Positions 17,216 to 28,435 of a stretch of DNA of 64,000 nucleotides are shown one piece after another (position 1 is the stretch's first letter; the number at the start of each line of letters is the position of its first letter). Source of the stretch: Microbacterium sp. T2.11-28 (GTDB lineage Bacteria; Actinomycetota; Actinomycetes; Actinomycetales; Microbacteriaceae). The translations under genes and the position numbers were made by a program. The stretch spans positions 62,001 to 126,000 of the forward strand of contig NZ_CATNHF010000028.1 of the NCBI RefSeq assembly GCF_950097975.1, written 5' to 3'. The notes below the pieces were generated by a model. It made no database searches. It was not told the origin of the DNA and saw nothing but the letters and a program-made list of their open reading frames with translations.

Positions 17216-19873
17216 ATGGCCAGGAGCACGAACCCGACCACGAGCCCGCGCACGCCCGCGAAGAGCTCCGGGTCGTCGCGCGCCAAGAAGCCGGCGCCGG
17301 CGCCCAAGCGCTACGTCGACGAGCCGGATCGCCCCTCGGCGCTGGTGCGCGCCTGGATGGGCCTCGCGCACGCCACCGGCGGCGTGTTCCGCGCCTTCGG
17401 GCCCGAGACCCTCGAGAAGGATCAGCGTCGCGACGGGTTCCCGTTCCTGCTCGTGCTGCTGGCGATCGCCGGCGCCGTCGTGGAGTGGTTCCTCATCGGC
17501 ACCGACGTCGGCACGACGATCAGCGCGTACACGGTGGGCGCGCTCGTCGGACGCGAGGCGTTCGTGCTCCCCGTGCTGCTCCTGCTGCTGGCCGGGTGGC
17601 TGTTCCGTCATCCCTCGTCCGTGCACGACAACGGCCGCATCGGCATCGGGTTCGGACTGTTCGTGCTCGCCGTCGCGGGCTTCTGCCATGTGCTCGGGTC
17701 GCGGCCGCAGCCCCGATCGGGACTGCCGGCCCTCAGCGAGGCCGGGGGCCTGTTCGGCTGGATGGTCGGCGAGCCCCTCACCTTCCTCACCCCCGTGGGG
17801 GCGAGCATCGTCCTCGGGCTGATCGCGGTGCTGAGCGTGCTCATCCTCACCAAGACCCCGCCGAACCGCATCGGACAGCGCCTCGGCGATCTGTACGCGT
17901 GGATGTTCGGCGCGGAGCGCGCCGAGCGTCCCGCGCCCGCGGACGGCGCGGCCGTCTCGTTCGAGAAGGACGACGAGAAGGACGACGCCCTCCCGTGGTG
18001 GCGGCGCAACAAGTCCGGCCGCGAGGAGGACGTCGACGGCCACCTCGGGTCCGACGATCTCACCGCCCTCCTGGAGGCCTCGCCCGCGGGCGGGTTCGAG
18101 CAGGCCGTCGCCGCTCCGCCGGTGCCGCCGCCGCCGTCGGAGGCTCCCACCGAGGTCATCGATCCGAGTGTCGTCGCCGGCGCCCGCCGTGCGGCGCGGG
18201 GCGCCGATCTCGGGATCCGCGAAGACGCGGAGGAGGTCCACGACGACGGGCTGCTGCCGGGGCTCTCGGGTCTGGGCGGCGACCACGACGGCCGTCCTCC
18301 CGCGACGCCCTACCGCCTGCCGTCCGTCGACGCGCTGGCCGCCGGCACACCGCACAAGGCGCGCTCCGAGGCGAACGACCAGGTCGTGCGCGCCATCACG
18401 GGCGTGTTCTCGCAGTTCTCCGTCGACGCCCGGGTGACGGGCTTCTCCCGCGGGCCGACGGTGACGCAGTACGAGATCGAGCTCGGACCGGGGGTGAAGG
18501 TCGAGCGCATCACCGCACTCACCAACAACATCGCCTACGCCGTCGCCTCGAACGAGGTCCGCATCCTCGCCCCGATCCCCGGCAAGAGCGCCATCGGCGT
18601 CGAGATCCCGAACACCGATCGCGAGATCGTCACCCTCGGCGACGTGCTGCGCTCGCCGGCCGCGAGCGCGCAGACCCACCCGATGACGATCGGCGTCGGC
18701 AAGGACGTCGGCGGCGGCTACGTCATCGCGAACCTCGCCAAGATGCCCCACCTCCTCGTGGCCGGCTCCACCGGGTCCGGAAAGTCCAGCTTCGTCAACT
18801 CGATGATCACGAGCCTTCTGATGCGCGCGAAGCCCAGCGACGTGCGGATGGTCCTCATCGACCCCAAACGGGTCGAGCTGACGTCCTACGCCGGCGTCCC
18901 CCACCTCATCACCCCCATCATCACCAACCCCAAGAAGGCCGCGGAGGCGCTGCAGTGGGTGGTGAAGGAGATGGACATGAGGTACGACGACCTCGCATCG
19001 TTCGGCTTCCGGCACATCGACGATTTCAACCGCGCCGTCGTGGCCGGGGAGATCGACCTCCCCGCCGGGAGCGAGCGCGTCCTCAAGCCCTACCCGTACC
19101 TGCTGGTGGTGGTCGACGAGCTGGCCGACCTCATGATGGTGGCGCCGCGCGACGTGGAGGACTCGATCGTCCGCATCACCCAGCTCGCCCGCGCCAGCGG
19201 CATCCACCTCGTCCTCGCGACCCAGCGGCCGTCGGTCGACGTGGTCACCGGCCTCATCAAGGCCAACGTGCCCTCGCGTCTCGCCTTCGCCGTCACGAGC
19301 GTCACCGACTCCCGCGTCATCCTCGATCAGCCCGGCGCCGACCGGCTGATCGGCCAGGGCGACGGCCTCTTCCTGCCGATGGGCGCCTCGAAGGCGGTGC
19401 GCGTGCAGGGGGCCTGGGTCGCCGAGAGCGAGATCGAGAAGGTCGTCGCGCACGTCAAGAAGCAGGCGCAGCCGGACTATCGCTCCGACGTCGCCGCCGT
19501 CGCCGAGAAGAAGGAGATCGACGCGGACATCGGCGACGACCTCGACCTGCTCCTGGCGGCCGCCGAGCAGATCATCTCGACGCAGTTCGGCTCGACCTCG
19601 ATGCTCCAGCGCAAGCTGCGCGTGGGATTCGCCAAGGCGGGTCGCCTCATGGACCTGCTGGAGTCGCGCGAGATCGTGGGTCCGTCCGAGGGCTCGAAGG
19701 CCCGCGACGTGCTGGTGACGCCCGACCAGCTCCCGGGCGTGCTGGCCCGCCTCCGGGGCGAGGAGCCCCCGTCCGCCTCGGCGGATGCGGTGGACGCGCA
19801 GTTCGACGGCTACGAGGTCGTGGACGGCGATTCCGGCGACGAGGACGCATGGGGCCTCACCGGCAGGGACTGA
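17216..19873 (+). CDS. ftsK: DNA translocase FtsK/SpoIIIE
   Basis: This septum-located DNA pump clears chromosomes during division and activates dimer resolution. The product has 885 residues: a basic N-terminus, four or five membrane helices (about 70-220), an acidic/proline linker, then the RecA-like motor with Walker [10 protein letters not shown] (about 516-524), Walker [12 protein letters not shown], and the winged-helix gamma domain ([30 protein letters not shown]) that reads KOPS sites. It starts at ATG 17216, six bases after the -10 TACCGT (17204-17209). It is followed by pgsA with its own -10. Confidence 0.96.
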   Translation: MARSTNPTTSPRTPAKSSGSSRAKKPAPAPKRYVDEPDRPSALVRAWMGLAHATGGVFRAFGPETLEKDQRRDGFPFLLVLLAIAGAVVEWFLIGTDVGTTISAYTVGALVGREAFVLPVLLLLLAGWLFRHPSSVHDNGRIGIGFGLFVLAVAGFCHVLGSRPQPRSGLPALSEAGGLFGWMVGEPLTFLTPVGASIVLGLIAVLSVLILTKTPPNRIGQRLGDLYAWMFGAERAERPAPADGAAVSFEKDDEKDDALPWWRRNKSGREEDVDGHLGSDDLTALLEASPAGGFEQAVAAPPVPPPPSEAPTEVIDPSVVAGARRAARGADLGIREDAEEVHDDGLLPGLSGLGGDHDGRPPATPYRLPSVDALAAGTPHKARSEANDQVVRAITGVFSQFSVDARVTGFSRGPTVTQYEIELGPGVKVERITALTNNIAYAVASNEVRILAPIPGKSAIGVEIPNTDREIVTLGDVLRSPAASAQTHPMTIGVGKDVGGGYVIANLAKMPHLLVAGSTGSGKSSFVNSMITSLLMRAKPSDVRMVLIDPKRVELTSYAGVPHLITPIITNPKKAAEALQWVVKEMDMRYDDLASFGFRHIDDFNRAVVAGEIDLPAGSERVLKPYPYLLVVVDELADLMMVAPRDVEDSIVRITQLARASGIHLVLATQRPSVDVVTGLIKANVPSRLAFAVTSVTDSRVILDQPGADRLIGQGDGLFLPMGASKAVRVQGAWVAESEIEKVVAHVKKQAQPDYRSDVAAVAEKKEIDADIGDDLDLLLAAAEQIISTQFGSTSMLQRKLRVGFAKAGRLMDLLESREIVGPSEGSKARDVLVTPDQLPGVLARLRGEEPPSASADAVDAQFDGYEVVDGDSGDEDAWGLTGRD

Positions 19874-19912
19874 CGCGGTCGCCCGCGCGGCGCCTCGGAT
19901 AGGCTCGGCGTC

Positions 19913-20488
19913 GTGACGATTCCGCGCCAGCTCCCCAACGCGATCACCGTCGTCCGCATCCTCTGCGCACCGGTCTTCGTGTGGATGCTCCTGGCAGACG
20001 GCGGCTCCGACGGACCCCTCCGGTGGTGGGCCGCGGTCCTGTTCATCGTGGCGATCGCCACCGACGGCATCGACGGCTACCTGGCCCGCCGCCACGACAT
20101 CGTCACCGACCTGGGCAAGCTCCTCGATCCGATCGCGGACAAGGTCCTCACGGGTGCGGCCTTCGTGTGCCTGTCCGTCCTGGGCGAGCTGGACTGGTGG
20201 ATCACCGTCGTCGTCCTGGTGCGCGAGGTGGGCATCACCGTGCACCGCCTCGTCGTGGCGAGCGACCACGTGGTGGCGGCGGCGTGGATGGGCAAGCTCA
20301 AGACCGTCGCGCAGGCGGTCGCCCTCTCGCTCGCGCTGCTTCCGCTGTGGACCGTGGTCGGCGAGTGGATCCACGTCGTCAACGCCGTCGCCATGACCGT
20401 CGCGGTGGCGCTGACGGTCGCCAGCGGCATCGACTACGTCATCACCGAGCTGCGCGGCGCGCGAGCGGATCGGAAGGAGCAGCGGTGA
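19913..20488 (+). CDS. pgsA: CDP-diacylglycerol-glycerol-3-phosphate 3-phosphatidyltransferase
   Basis: This integral membrane enzyme makes phosphatidylglycerophosphate. The 191-residue protein carries the full CDP-alcohol phosphotransferase motif with its four aspartates and glycines (DGIDGYLARRHDIVTDLGK, then LLDPIADK). It starts at GTG 19913, seven bases after the -10 TAGGCT (19900-19905). The stop overlaps the GTG of cinA by four bases, the classical pgsA-cinA-clgR-recA order of actinobacteria. Confidence 0.93.
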   Translation: MTIPRQLPNAITVVRILCAPVFVWMLLADGGSDGPLRWWAAVLFIVAIATDGIDGYLARRHDIVTDLGKLLDPIADKVLTGAAFVCLSVLGELDWWITVVVLVREVGITVHRLVVASDHVVAAAWMGKLKTVAQAVALSLALLPLWTVVGEWIHVVNAVAMTVAVALTVASGIDYVITELRGARADRKEQR

Positions 20489-21045
20489 CCACGCGGCGGG
20501 AGGCGCGCGCGGCGCGCGAGGCGGTCGACCTCGACGACGTGGAGGAGACGCTCGTCTCGCACGCGCGGCTGTCCGACGCCGAGCGGCTCGTGGCGCGCCT
20601 GAAGGAGCTCGGCTGGACCCTGGGAGTCGCGGAGTCGCTCACCGGCGGTCTGGTGGCCGCCGCGGTGGTCGCCGTCCCCGGAGCGTCGGCGGTGCTGCGC
20701 GGGGGAGTGGTCGCATACGCGACCGACGTCAAGCAGACGGTCCTGGGCGTCGACGCCACGCTCCTGGCGGCACACGGCCCGGTGCATCCCCGGGTGGCGC
20801 GGCAGATGGCCGACGGCGCGCGGCGCGTGCTCGGGCGTGCCGGCGAGGCCGCCGACGTCGGCATCGCCACCACCGGCGTGGCCGGCCCCGTCTCGCCCGA
20901 CGGGCAGCCCGTCGGAACGGTGCATCTCGCGGTGTCCACACCGCTCGGATCCCGTGTCGAATCGCTCGTGCTCGCGGGCGACCGGGACGAGATCCGCACC
21001 GAGGCGACGACGCTCGCGCTGCGCCTGGCCTTCGACGCGCTCTGA
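20485..21045 (+). CDS. pncC: CinA family nicotinamide-nucleotide amidohydrolase
   Basis: A 186-residue stand-alone CinA C-terminal domain that deamidates nicotinamide mononucleotide for NAD recycling. Motifs are VAESLTGGLVAAAVVAVPGAS, GGVVAYATDVKQTVLGV and ATTGVAGPVSPDGQPVGTVHLAV. About 30 charged residues precede the domain; the N-terminal MoaB-like half of full CinA is absent, as in other actinobacteria. It starts at GTG 20485 inside the pgsA stop (GTGA overlap), implying translational coupling. Confidence 0.9.
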   Translation: MTTRREARAAREAVDLDDVEETLVSHARLSDAERLVARLKELGWTLGVAESLTGGLVAAAVVAVPGASAVLRGGVVAYATDVKQTVLGVDATLLAAHGPVHPRVARQMADGARRVLGRAGEAADVGIATTGVAGPVSPDGQPVGTVHLAVSTPLGSRVESLVLAGDRDEIRTEATTLALRLAFDAL

Positions 21046-21192
21046 CGCGGGAGGGAATACGGGGTGTTTCCCCTCGGTTACATCTGAGCGATTCCCACCC
21101 TTTCTCCAGCACTCGGGGTCTAGGGTGACAGCCAAGTGCTGTACCGTTGTCGGTCCGAGACAGCGGTTCATCGTCACAGAAGGGGGCCTGAC
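21046..21192 (+). promoter_or_regulatory. Upstream region of clgR
   Basis: A hairpin-forming stretch GGGAA...TTCCC just after the cinA stop may terminate that transcript. A -10-like TAGGGT is at 21121-21126, flanked by the inverted arms AGCACT (21109-21114) and AGTGCT (21135-21140), a possible operator. An AGAAGGGGG ribosome binding site precedes ATG 21193. Confidence 0.4.
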
Positions 21193-21513
21193 ATGATCCT
21201 GGTTCGTCAAGAGATCGGTGACGTCCTTCGTGACATGCGTCTTCAGAAGGGCAAGACCCTCCGTCAGGTCGCCGGCCGCGCAAGCGTGGCCCTCGGCTAC
21301 CTGAGCGAGGTCGAGCGCGGCCAGAAGGAGGCCTCCAGCGAGATCCTCGCCGCGGTGGCCGACGCGCTCGATGTGCCCATCTCCACCATCATGCGAGAGG
21401 TGGGCGACCGCATCTCCGTGCTGGAGGGTCTGCAGACCTTCCCCGACGTGGTGCCGGACGACCTCGCGTCGCTGGGCGAGGACTTCGCCCAGCCCGAGCT
21501 GTCGCTTCGCTGA
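21193..21513 (+). CDS. clgR: XRE-family transcriptional regulator, ClgR type
   Basis: A 106-residue DNA-binding protein with one helix-turn-helix (IGDVLRDMRLQKGKTLRQVAGRASVALGYLSEVERGQKEASSEILAAVADAL, about residues 7-58). In Streptomyces, Corynebacterium and Mycobacterium, the regulator at this position between cinA and recA is ClgR, which activates clp protease and repair genes. The C-terminus ends in LR rather than Ala-Ala. Identity is from sequence likeness plus position; its targets here are inferred. Confidence 0.85.
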   Translation: MILVRQEIGDVLRDMRLQKGKTLRQVAGRASVALGYLSEVERGQKEASSEILAAVADALDVPISTIMREVGDRISVLEGLQTFPDVVPDDLASLGEDFAQPELSLR

Positions 21514-21529
21514 GGCGGCTGCGCTCCGG

Positions 21530-21751
21530 ATGCGTCGCAGCGAGTTCGGCCGTGCCGTCGCGGCGGAGTTCGGCGCGCGAGGCGATGCGCTGGTCAGCGA
21601 CCTCTCGCTGAGCTCCCTGTCCTACCGGACGGCCGCGCAGGCGCTCGAGGACGGCGTGGACACCCGCGAGGTCTGGCTGGCGCTGTGCGCCGAGACCGAC
21701 GTCCCGCTCTCCCGTCGTCACGGCGCCGGCTGGCTCGAGCCGCGCCGCTGA
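21530..21751 (+). CDS. DUF3046 family protein
   Basis: A 73-residue protein starting [15 protein letters not shown], with the block [28 protein letters not shown] and [16 protein letters not shown]. This is the pattern of DUF3046, a small actinobacterial family of unknown role nearly always encoded just before recA. It starts 17 bases after clgR, probably in the same transcript. Confidence 0.85.
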   Translation: MRRSEFGRAVAAEFGARGDALVSDLSLSSLSYRTAAQALEDGVDTREVWLALCAETDVPLSRRHGAGWLEPRR

Positions 21752-21767
21752 TCCTCCGCGTGTCGCA

Positions 21768-21783
21768 TCGAACACCTGTTCGA
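21768..21783. promoter_or_regulatory. LexA-binding SOS box of recA
   Basis: TCGAACACCTGTTCGA matches the actinobacterial SOS box (TCGAAC-N4-GTTCGA) with both half-sites perfect. It lies just upstream of the -10-like TAGTCT at 21791-21796, so bound LexA would block this recA promoter. The rest of the 185-base leader to recA contains a strong hairpin at 21906-21940 (outer arms GTCGC/GCGAC). Confidence 0.9.
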
Positions 21784-21981
21784 TTGCGCGTAGTCTCCTG
21801 CACAAGAGGTATCGCAGAGACGTTGTCCTCCGATGCGCAGGTGAGCCGACGCGATGTCGGACCTCCTCCGTAGCGTGGACCGCGTCATCAAGACACCTCC
21901 GCCTTGTCGCAGCGTTCCCTCCGTCGGAGGGGAGCGCGACAGCCTACAGGCGACGGAAACGCGACCACGAAGGAGCACGTC

Positions 21982-23034
<1,053 letters not shown>

Positions 23035-23036
23035 TC

Positions 23037-23795
23037 ATGGGGGACCACGGGGGCGAGTCCCGACGGGGGGACGGACTCGCCCCCGTCATCCCGCTGTTCG
23101 GCGGGGCCACGCGGATCGACGCGGTGACATCGTCTGAGCCGGCCACCCGGTCCGCGGAGCCGGACGGCCGTGCGACGCCGGGCAGCCACAGCATTCCGAG
23201 CGCGGGCGGCGACGAGGACGAACGCGCCGACCGCTGGCACCGCAGCTGGCTCGTCGAGCACGAAGAGGCGCCCGTCGACGGCGTCGACGAGGAGGCGGAC
23301 CGGACGGAGCTGCGTGCATCGGCCGAGACGGCTCTGCTGCGGAAGCTCCGTTCCCGGTCGATGTCGGTGCGGGAGGCGCGCGGCGTGCTCGCGGGGCACG
23401 ATCTGGAAGAGCACGAGATCGATGCGACCGTCGATGCGTTCCTCGGCCACGGGTACCTCGACGACGCACGGCTCGCCGAGCAGCTGGTGCACATCGCGAC
23501 CGATCGCAAGGCGCAGGGACGACAGGCCGTCGCTCAGACGCTCACCGCGCGCGGCGTCCCGCGCGAGGTCGTCGACGCGGCGCTGGCCGAGCTCCCCGAC
23601 GACGATGCCGAGCGGGCCCTCGCCTTCGCACGACAGAAGGCACGCAGCATGGGCTCGCTGGACCGCGACACCGCACTGCGACGCCTGCACGGGCAGCTGG
23701 CTCGTCGAGGATTCGGGGGAGCCACGGCGATGTCCGCTGCGCGGCAGGCGCTCGACGAGGCGGGGACGCGCCCGTCCTCGGTGCGCTTCCACTGA
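23037..23795 (+). CDS. recX: RecA-modulating protein RecX
   Basis: This protein limits RecA filament activity. The 252-residue length is greater than the roughly 150 of classical RecX because of an 80-100 residue acidic, poorly conserved N-terminus, common in actinobacteria. The core has the three-helix repeats LLRKLRSRSMSVREARGVL, VDAFLGHGYLDDARLAEQLV and GRQAVAQTLTARGVPREVVDAAL. It starts two bases after the recA stop, so it is co-transcribed and SOS-induced with recA. Confidence 0.9.
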   Translation: MGDHGGESRRGDGLAPVIPLFGGATRIDAVTSSEPATRSAEPDGRATPGSHSIPSAGGDEDERADRWHRSWLVEHEEAPVDGVDEEADRTELRASAETALLRKLRSRSMSVREARGVLAGHDLEEHEIDATVDAFLGHGYLDDARLAEQLVHIATDRKAQGRQAVAQTLTARGVPREVVDAALAELPDDDAERALAFARQKARSMGSLDRDTALRRLHGQLARRGFGGATAMSAARQALDEAGTRPSSVRFH

Positions 23796-23862
23796 CGCCG
23801 GGCGGCGCACCTCTGCGGCGCACGGGACGGCTTTCCGTGGTCACTCGTAGAATGGTCCCATC

Positions 23863-25416
23863 ATGACTTCCCCGTCCTCTGCACCGACGATCATCGCCCC
23901 CTCGTCCGCGGCGCGGGCCGATGACGGCACCGCCCGCACCTACGAAGTGCGCACCTTCGGGTGCCAGATGAACGTGCACGACTCGGAGCGCCTCTCGGGT
24001 TCCCTGGAGAGCGCCGGATACGTGCGCGCGGAGGCCGGCGTCGAAGCCGATGTGGTCGTCATCAACACCTGCGCAGTGCGCGACAACGCCGCCGGGAAGC
24101 TGTACGGAACGCTGGGCCACCTCAAGAGCCGCAAGGATCGTCACGAGGGCATGCAGATCGCGGTCGGCGGCTGCCTCGCGCAGATGGACAAGGACGCCGT
24201 GCTCGACAAGGCGCCGTGGGTCGACGTCGTGTTCGGCACCCACAACATGGGCTCCCTGCCCGGCATGCTCGAGCGGGCGCGGCACAACGGCGACGCCGAG
24301 CTCGAGATCCTCGAGTCGCTCGAGGTCTTCCCCTCCACACTTCCCACCAAGCGCGACGCCATCCACAGCGGCTGGGTGTCCATCTCGGTCGGCTGCAACA
24401 ACACCTGCACGTTCTGCATCGTCCCGAGCCTTCGCGGCAAGGAGAAGGATCGTCGTCCCGGCGACATCCTGAGCGAGATCAAGCTGCTCGTCGACGACGG
24501 CGCCGTCGAGATCACCCTCCTCGGCCAGAACGTCAACAGCTACGGCGTCGAGTTCGGCGACCGCCAGGCGTTCGGCAAGCTCCTGCGGGCCGCGGGCGAG
24601 ATCCCCGGCCTCGAGCGGATCCGCTTCACGAGTCCTCATCCCGCCGCCTTCACCGACGACGTGATCGACGCGATGGCCGAGACCCCCGCCGTGATGCCGC
24701 AGCTCCACATGCCGCTGCAGTCCGGTTCGGACCGCATCCTCAAGGCGATGCGGCGCTCCTACCGCAGCGAGCGGTTCCTCGGCATCCTCGACCGCGTCCG
24801 CGAGCGGATGCCCGACGCGGCGATCACCACCGACATCATCGTCGGCTTCCCGGGTGAGACCGACGAGGACTTCGAAGACACGATGCGCGTGGTGGAGAAG
24901 GCGCGCTTCGCCAGCGCGTTCACCTTCCAGTACTCCATCCGGGAGGGGACACCGGCGGCCACCATGCCCGACCAGGTGCCCAAGGCCGTCGTGCAGGAGC
25001 GGTACGAGCGTCTCGTCGCCCTGCAGGAGCGCATCTCGCTCGAGGAGAACCAGCGGCAGGTGGGGCGCGAGGTCGAGGTGCTGGTCTCGACCGGCGAGGG
25101 CAAGAAGGACGCCGCGACCCGGCGCCTGACGGGTCGCGCCGAGGACAACCGCCTGGTGCACTTCGAGGTCCCCGACGGCTCGCCCGTGCCGAGGCCCGGC
25201 GATGCGGTGTCGGTGGTGATCACCCACGCGGCGCCCTTCCACCTCCTGGCCGACAGCCCCGATGGCGCTGCGCTGCGCATCCGTCGCACCCGCGCGGGCG
25301 ATGCGTGGGACCGCGCGCAGGCGGAGTCGTGCGGTGTCCCCGCGCCGTCGGGTGCGGGGACCGGGCCGCGGGCGGTCTCGCTCGGCCTGCCCACGCTGCG
25401 TCCCCCGGGGGCGTGA
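23863..25416 (+). CDS. miaB: tRNA-2-methylthio-N6-dimethylallyladenosine synthase
   Basis: This radical-SAM methylthiotransferase modifies A37 of tRNAs reading UNN codons, acting on the product of MiaA. The product has 517 residues: an N-terminal UPF0004 domain with three cluster cysteines (TFGCQMN, INTCAVR, VGGCLAQ), the radical-SAM CxxxCxxC in [14 protein letters not shown], and a TRAM domain ending near [10 protein letters not shown] tail of about 50 residues beyond TRAM is not family sequence. A -10 TAGAAT (23848-23853) precedes ATG 23863 by nine bases. The stop overlaps the miaA GTG. Confidence 0.95.
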   Translation: MTSPSSAPTIIAPSSAARADDGTARTYEVRTFGCQMNVHDSERLSGSLESAGYVRAEAGVEADVVVINTCAVRDNAAGKLYGTLGHLKSRKDRHEGMQIAVGGCLAQMDKDAVLDKAPWVDVVFGTHNMGSLPGMLERARHNGDAELEILESLEVFPSTLPTKRDAIHSGWVSISVGCNNTCTFCIVPSLRGKEKDRRPGDILSEIKLLVDDGAVEITLLGQNVNSYGVEFGDRQAFGKLLRAAGEIPGLERIRFTSPHPAAFTDDVIDAMAETPAVMPQLHMPLQSGSDRILKAMRRSYRSERFLGILDRVRERMPDAAITTDIIVGFPGETDEDFEDTMRVVEKARFASAFTFQYSIREGTPAATMPDQVPKAVVQERYERLVALQERISLEENQRQVGREVEVLVSTGEGKKDAATRRLTGRAEDNRLVHFEVPDGSPVPRPGDAVSVVITHAAPFHLLADSPDGAALRIRRTRAGDAWDRAQAESCGVPAPSGAGTGPRAVSLGLPTLRPPGA

Positions 25417-26345
25417 GCACGTCCGGCGCGTCCGCGCCGCGGCTGTGGGCGGTCGTCGGCGCGACCGGCACCGGCAAGACCGACCTGTCTCTGCGGCTCG
25501 CGGCGTCGCTGATCGCGCGGGGACGGGCAGCGGAGATCGTCAACGCGGATGCGATGCAGCTCTACCGCGGCATGGACATCGGCACGGCGAAGCTCCCGCT
25601 CCGCGAACGACGGGGGATCGCGCATCACCTCTTCGACGAACTCGACGTGACCGAAGAGGCCGCGGTCGCCTGGTACCAGCAGCGCGCGCGAGAGACGATC
25701 GAGGACGTCTTCGCCCGCGGCGGCGATGCGATCCTCGTCGGCGGGTCCGGGCTGTACGTCTCCAGCGTGATCTTCGACTTCCGCTTCCCGCCCCGCGACG
25801 GCGCTGCGCGTGCCACCCTCGAGGGCGAGCTCCGGGCGGCCGGCCCCGAAGCGCTGTTCCGGCGGCTGCAGGCGGTGGACCCCGAGACCGCCGCGCGCAT
25901 CGATCCGCGCAACGGCCGTCGGATCGTGCGCGCCCTCGAGGTGATCGCGCAGGGCGAGGCCACCCACGGGGCGTCGCTGCCGGCCGAGCCGGTCCTCTGG
26001 CACCACCCCACCACGGTGCTGGGCGTACACGTCGACCGCGCTGAGCTCGTCCACCGCCTCGACCGGCGTGTGGAGCGGATGTGGGCGGAGGGTCTGCTCG
26101 ACGAGGTCCGCGTCCTGCGGGGCCGGGGGCTCGAGCACGGTCCCACCGCGGGCAGGGCCATCGGCTACGCGCAGGCGATCGAGCAGCTCGACGGCCGGCT
26201 CACGCAGGCCGAGGCGATCGCACAGACCCAGGCCCTCACCCGGCGCTTCGCCCGCCGGCAGGTCTCGTGGTTCCGCAGATATCCGGGCCTGGCGTGGCAT
26301 CCGCCCGACGTCGACGCCGGGCGCCTGGCAGACTCGACCGCATGA
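25413..26345 (+). CDS. miaA: tRNA dimethylallyltransferase
   Basis: This enzyme transfers dimethylallyl from DMAPP to A37 of tRNA, giving the substrate for MiaB. The 310-residue protein has the P-loop [33 protein letters not shown] and [12 protein letters not shown] motifs, and [13 protein letters not shown]. It starts at GTG 25413 in a GTGA overlap with miaB, and its own stop overlaps the ATG of the next gene, forming a coupled miaB-miaA-GNAT set. Confidence 0.95.
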   Translation: MSTSGASAPRLWAVVGATGTGKTDLSLRLAASLIARGRAAEIVNADAMQLYRGMDIGTAKLPLRERRGIAHHLFDELDVTEEAAVAWYQQRARETIEDVFARGGDAILVGGSGLYVSSVIFDFRFPPRDGAARATLEGELRAAGPEALFRRLQAVDPETAARIDPRNGRRIVRALEVIAQGEATHGASLPAEPVLWHHPTTVLGVHVDRAELVHRLDRRVERMWAEGLLDEVRVLRGRGLEHGPTAGRAIGYAQAIEQLDGRLTQAEAIAQTQALTRRFARRQVSWFRRYPGLAWHPPDVDAGRLADSTA

Positions 26346-26764
26346 CACTCCAGATCCGGCCGTTCGACCTCGCCGACACCGAGCCCGTCGTCTCGCTCTG
26401 GCAGGAGACCGGGCTGACCCGCCCCTGGAACAACCCCTACCAGGACATCAGCCGCAAGCTGCGCGTGCAGCCCGAGCTGTTCCTGGTCGCCGTCGACGGC
26501 ACCACTCTGGTGGGCACCGTGATGGCCGGCTACGACGGGCACCGCGGCTGGCTCTACTACCTGGCGAGCAGCCCCGCGCGCCGGGGCGAAGGCATCGGCC
26601 GCCGCCTCGTCGAACGCGCCGAGGAGCTGCTGATCGACATGGGATGCCCGAAGGTCCAGCTCATGGTCCGCACCGAGAACGTCGAGGTGCACGACTTCTA
26701 CGCCTCGCTCGGGTTCGAGCCCTTCGAGACCTGGAACACCGGCAAGCGCCTCATCGCCGACTGA
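26342..26764 (+). CDS. GNAT family acetyltransferase, YpeA-like
   Basis: A 140-residue acetyltransferase with the acetyl-CoA motif [26 protein letters not shown] and the ending [22 protein letters not shown], which matches the YpeA group. The substrate is unknown. It starts at ATG 26342 inside the miaA stop, so it is translated with miaA; the functional reason is not obvious. Confidence 0.88.
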   Translation: MTLQIRPFDLADTEPVVSLWQETGLTRPWNNPYQDISRKLRVQPELFLVAVDGTTLVGTVMAGYDGHRGWLYYLASSPARRGEGIGRRLVERAEELLIDMGCPKVQLMVRTENVEVHDFYASLGFEPFETWNTGKRLIAD

Positions 26765-26798
26765 CGCCGGCCGGGACAGCCGCGCCTAGACTTGCGGG

Positions 26799-27665
26799 GT
26801 GTCCACGATCGCGTTCACCAAAGGCCACGGCACCGGCAACGACTTCGTCATCGTGCCCGACGTCGACGGCGCGCTGAGCCTCACCGACGATCAGGTCGCC
26901 GCGCTGTGCGACCGGCGCTTCGGCATCGGCGGCGACGGCATCCTCCGCGTCGTGCGCTCCTCGGCGCTCCGCGAGGGAGCGGACACGCCCGACGCCGAGT
27001 GGTTCATGGACTACCGCAACGCCGATGGATCAGCTGCCGAGATGTGCGGCAACGGCATCCGCGTCTTCGCCCGCTACCTCGTCGACAGCGGCCTCGCCGA
27101 GCTGCCGCAGGGCGGGGTGCTGCGCATCGGCACCCGCGCGGGGACGAAGACCCTCACGCGCTCCGACGACGGGTTCGAGGTCGACCTCGGCCGGTGGCAC
27201 CCGGAGGGCGACGACGTCACCGTCCGGGCACGCGGTCTCGACGTCCCCCGGCCCGGGCAGGGCATCGACGTCGGCAACCCGCACGTCGTCGTGGCCCTCT
27301 CCAGCACGGCCGAGCTCGACGGGCTCGACCTGACCGTGCAGCCGCTGCTCGCGCCCGAGCCGCCGTCCGGGGCGAACGTCGAGTTCGTCGTCCCGTCCGA
27401 CCCGCTCGTCGAAGCCGGCGTCGGCGCGGTCACCATGCGCGTGTTCGAGCGCGGCGTCGGCGAGACGCTCTCGTGCGGGACCGGGGTCGCCGCAACGGCT
27501 CTCGCCGTGAGGCTGTGGGCCGGCGAGCGGGCGCCGGAGCGCTGGCGTGTCGACGTGCCCGGCGGGCGTCTCGGCGTGCGCATCACCCATCACGAGGACG
27601 GCGAGCACGTCCTCCTGTCGGGCCCTGCGACCCTCGTGTACTCCGGAGAGGTCGCCCTGGCCTGA
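26799..27665 (+). CDS. dapF: Diaminopimelate epimerase
   Basis: This enzyme interconverts LL- and meso-diaminopimelate for cell wall and lysine. The 288-residue protein has the two catalytic cysteines in [15 protein letters not shown] and [13 protein letters not shown], plus the N-terminal [11 protein letters not shown]. It starts at GTG 26799, six bases after the -10 TAGACT (26787-26792), so it is probably leaderless. It converges with a methyltransferase gene; a short GCGCGC inverted repeat lies between them at 27672-27692. Confidence 0.95.
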   Translation: MSTIAFTKGHGTGNDFVIVPDVDGALSLTDDQVAALCDRRFGIGGDGILRVVRSSALREGADTPDAEWFMDYRNADGSAAEMCGNGIRVFARYLVDSGLAELPQGGVLRIGTRAGTKTLTRSDDGFEVDLGRWHPEGDDVTVRARGLDVPRPGQGIDVGNPHVVVALSSTAELDGLDLTVQPLLAPEPPSGANVEFVVPSDPLVEAGVGAVTMRVFERGVGETLSCGTGVAATALAVRLWAGERAPERWRVDVPGGRLGVRITHHEDGEHVLLSGPATLVYSGEVALA

Positions 27666-27692
27666 CGCGGCGCGCGCGAGGCCCCGGCGCGC

Positions 27693-28343
27693 TCAGACGC
27701 TGCCCGGCAGTGGGATGGCCTCGGTGGCCGGGCTCCCGTGCCGTCGCACCTTGAGCACGCGGAAGCCGCGGCCGGTCGCGGCCCGTGTGACCGTGTACCC
27801 CTTGTCGAGGGTGGCGGCGAGCCAGCGCTGCAGGGAGTCGGAGCCGAGGTTGCGCTGCACGACGAGCCACGCGTCGCTGCGCTCGTCCAGGCGCGGGATC
27901 CAGCGCTCCAGCAGGCCGTGCAGTTCGTTCTTGCCGACGCGGATCGGCGGGTTCGAGCGGATCGTGCGGAAGGTGACGTCGGCGGGAACATCCCCGGGCA
28001 GGACGGCGTTGACATTGGGGAGACCGAGTGCGTCGGCGTTTCGCCGCACGAGGTCCAGAGCACGCTCGTTGACGTCGACGGCCCACACCGTGGACCGAGG
28101 CGATTCGATCGCCAACGACAGGGCGATCGGTCCCCAGCCGCTGCCCAGGTCGAGCAGATGACCACCGGGCGGCGGGGGCGGCGTGTTGGCGAGGAGCACC
28201 GCGGTGCCCGAGTCGACGTGATCCGGGCTGAAGACCCCTCCCGCCGTCGTCACCTCGACGTCGCGCCCGGCCAGCGTGACGCGGATGCGGCGGAGGTTCT
28301 CGGGACTGGCGGGGGTCGCGCTGAAGTAATGATCACTCGCCAT
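27693..28343 (-). CDS. Class I SAM methyltransferase, RsmC/RlmG-like
   Basis: A 216-residue methyltransferase of the RsmC/RlmG (MTS domain) type: VFSPDHVDSGTAVLL, the SAM motif LLDLGSGWGPIALSLA, an acidic WAVDVNERALDLVRRNA, and SNPPIRVGKNELH, the NPPI/F motif of N2-guanine or N6-adenine rRNA methyltransferases. The length corresponds to the C-terminal catalytic half of enterobacterial RsmC. The rRNA target is inferred. On the minus strand, the -10 TACGCT (28357-28352) ends eight bases before the ATG at 28343. Confidence 0.85.
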   Translation of the reverse strand: MASDHYFSATPASPENLRRIRVTLAGRDVEVTTAGGVFSPDHVDSGTAVLLANTPPPPPGGHLLDLGSGWGPIALSLAIESPRSTVWAVDVNERALDLVRRNADALGLPNVNAVLPGDVPADVTFRTIRSNPPIRVGKNELHGLLERWIPRLDERSDAWLVVQRNLGSDSLQRWLAATLDKGYTVTRAATGRGFRVLKVRRHGSPATEAIPLPGSV

Positions 28344-28435
28344 GGCCTTCGAGCGTAGCGGAGGACCTCCCAGTGCGGGAGGCTAGAGTGCACGGGGGCC
28401 GCCTGCCACAGGCGGTCGCCACAGGAAAGGAACAC

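Noticed and set aside
17177..20374. A 1065-codon minus-strand ORF opposite ftsK and pgsA.
   Set aside because: Shadow frame; the composition is repetitive and both plus-strand genes are complete with catalytic motifs.
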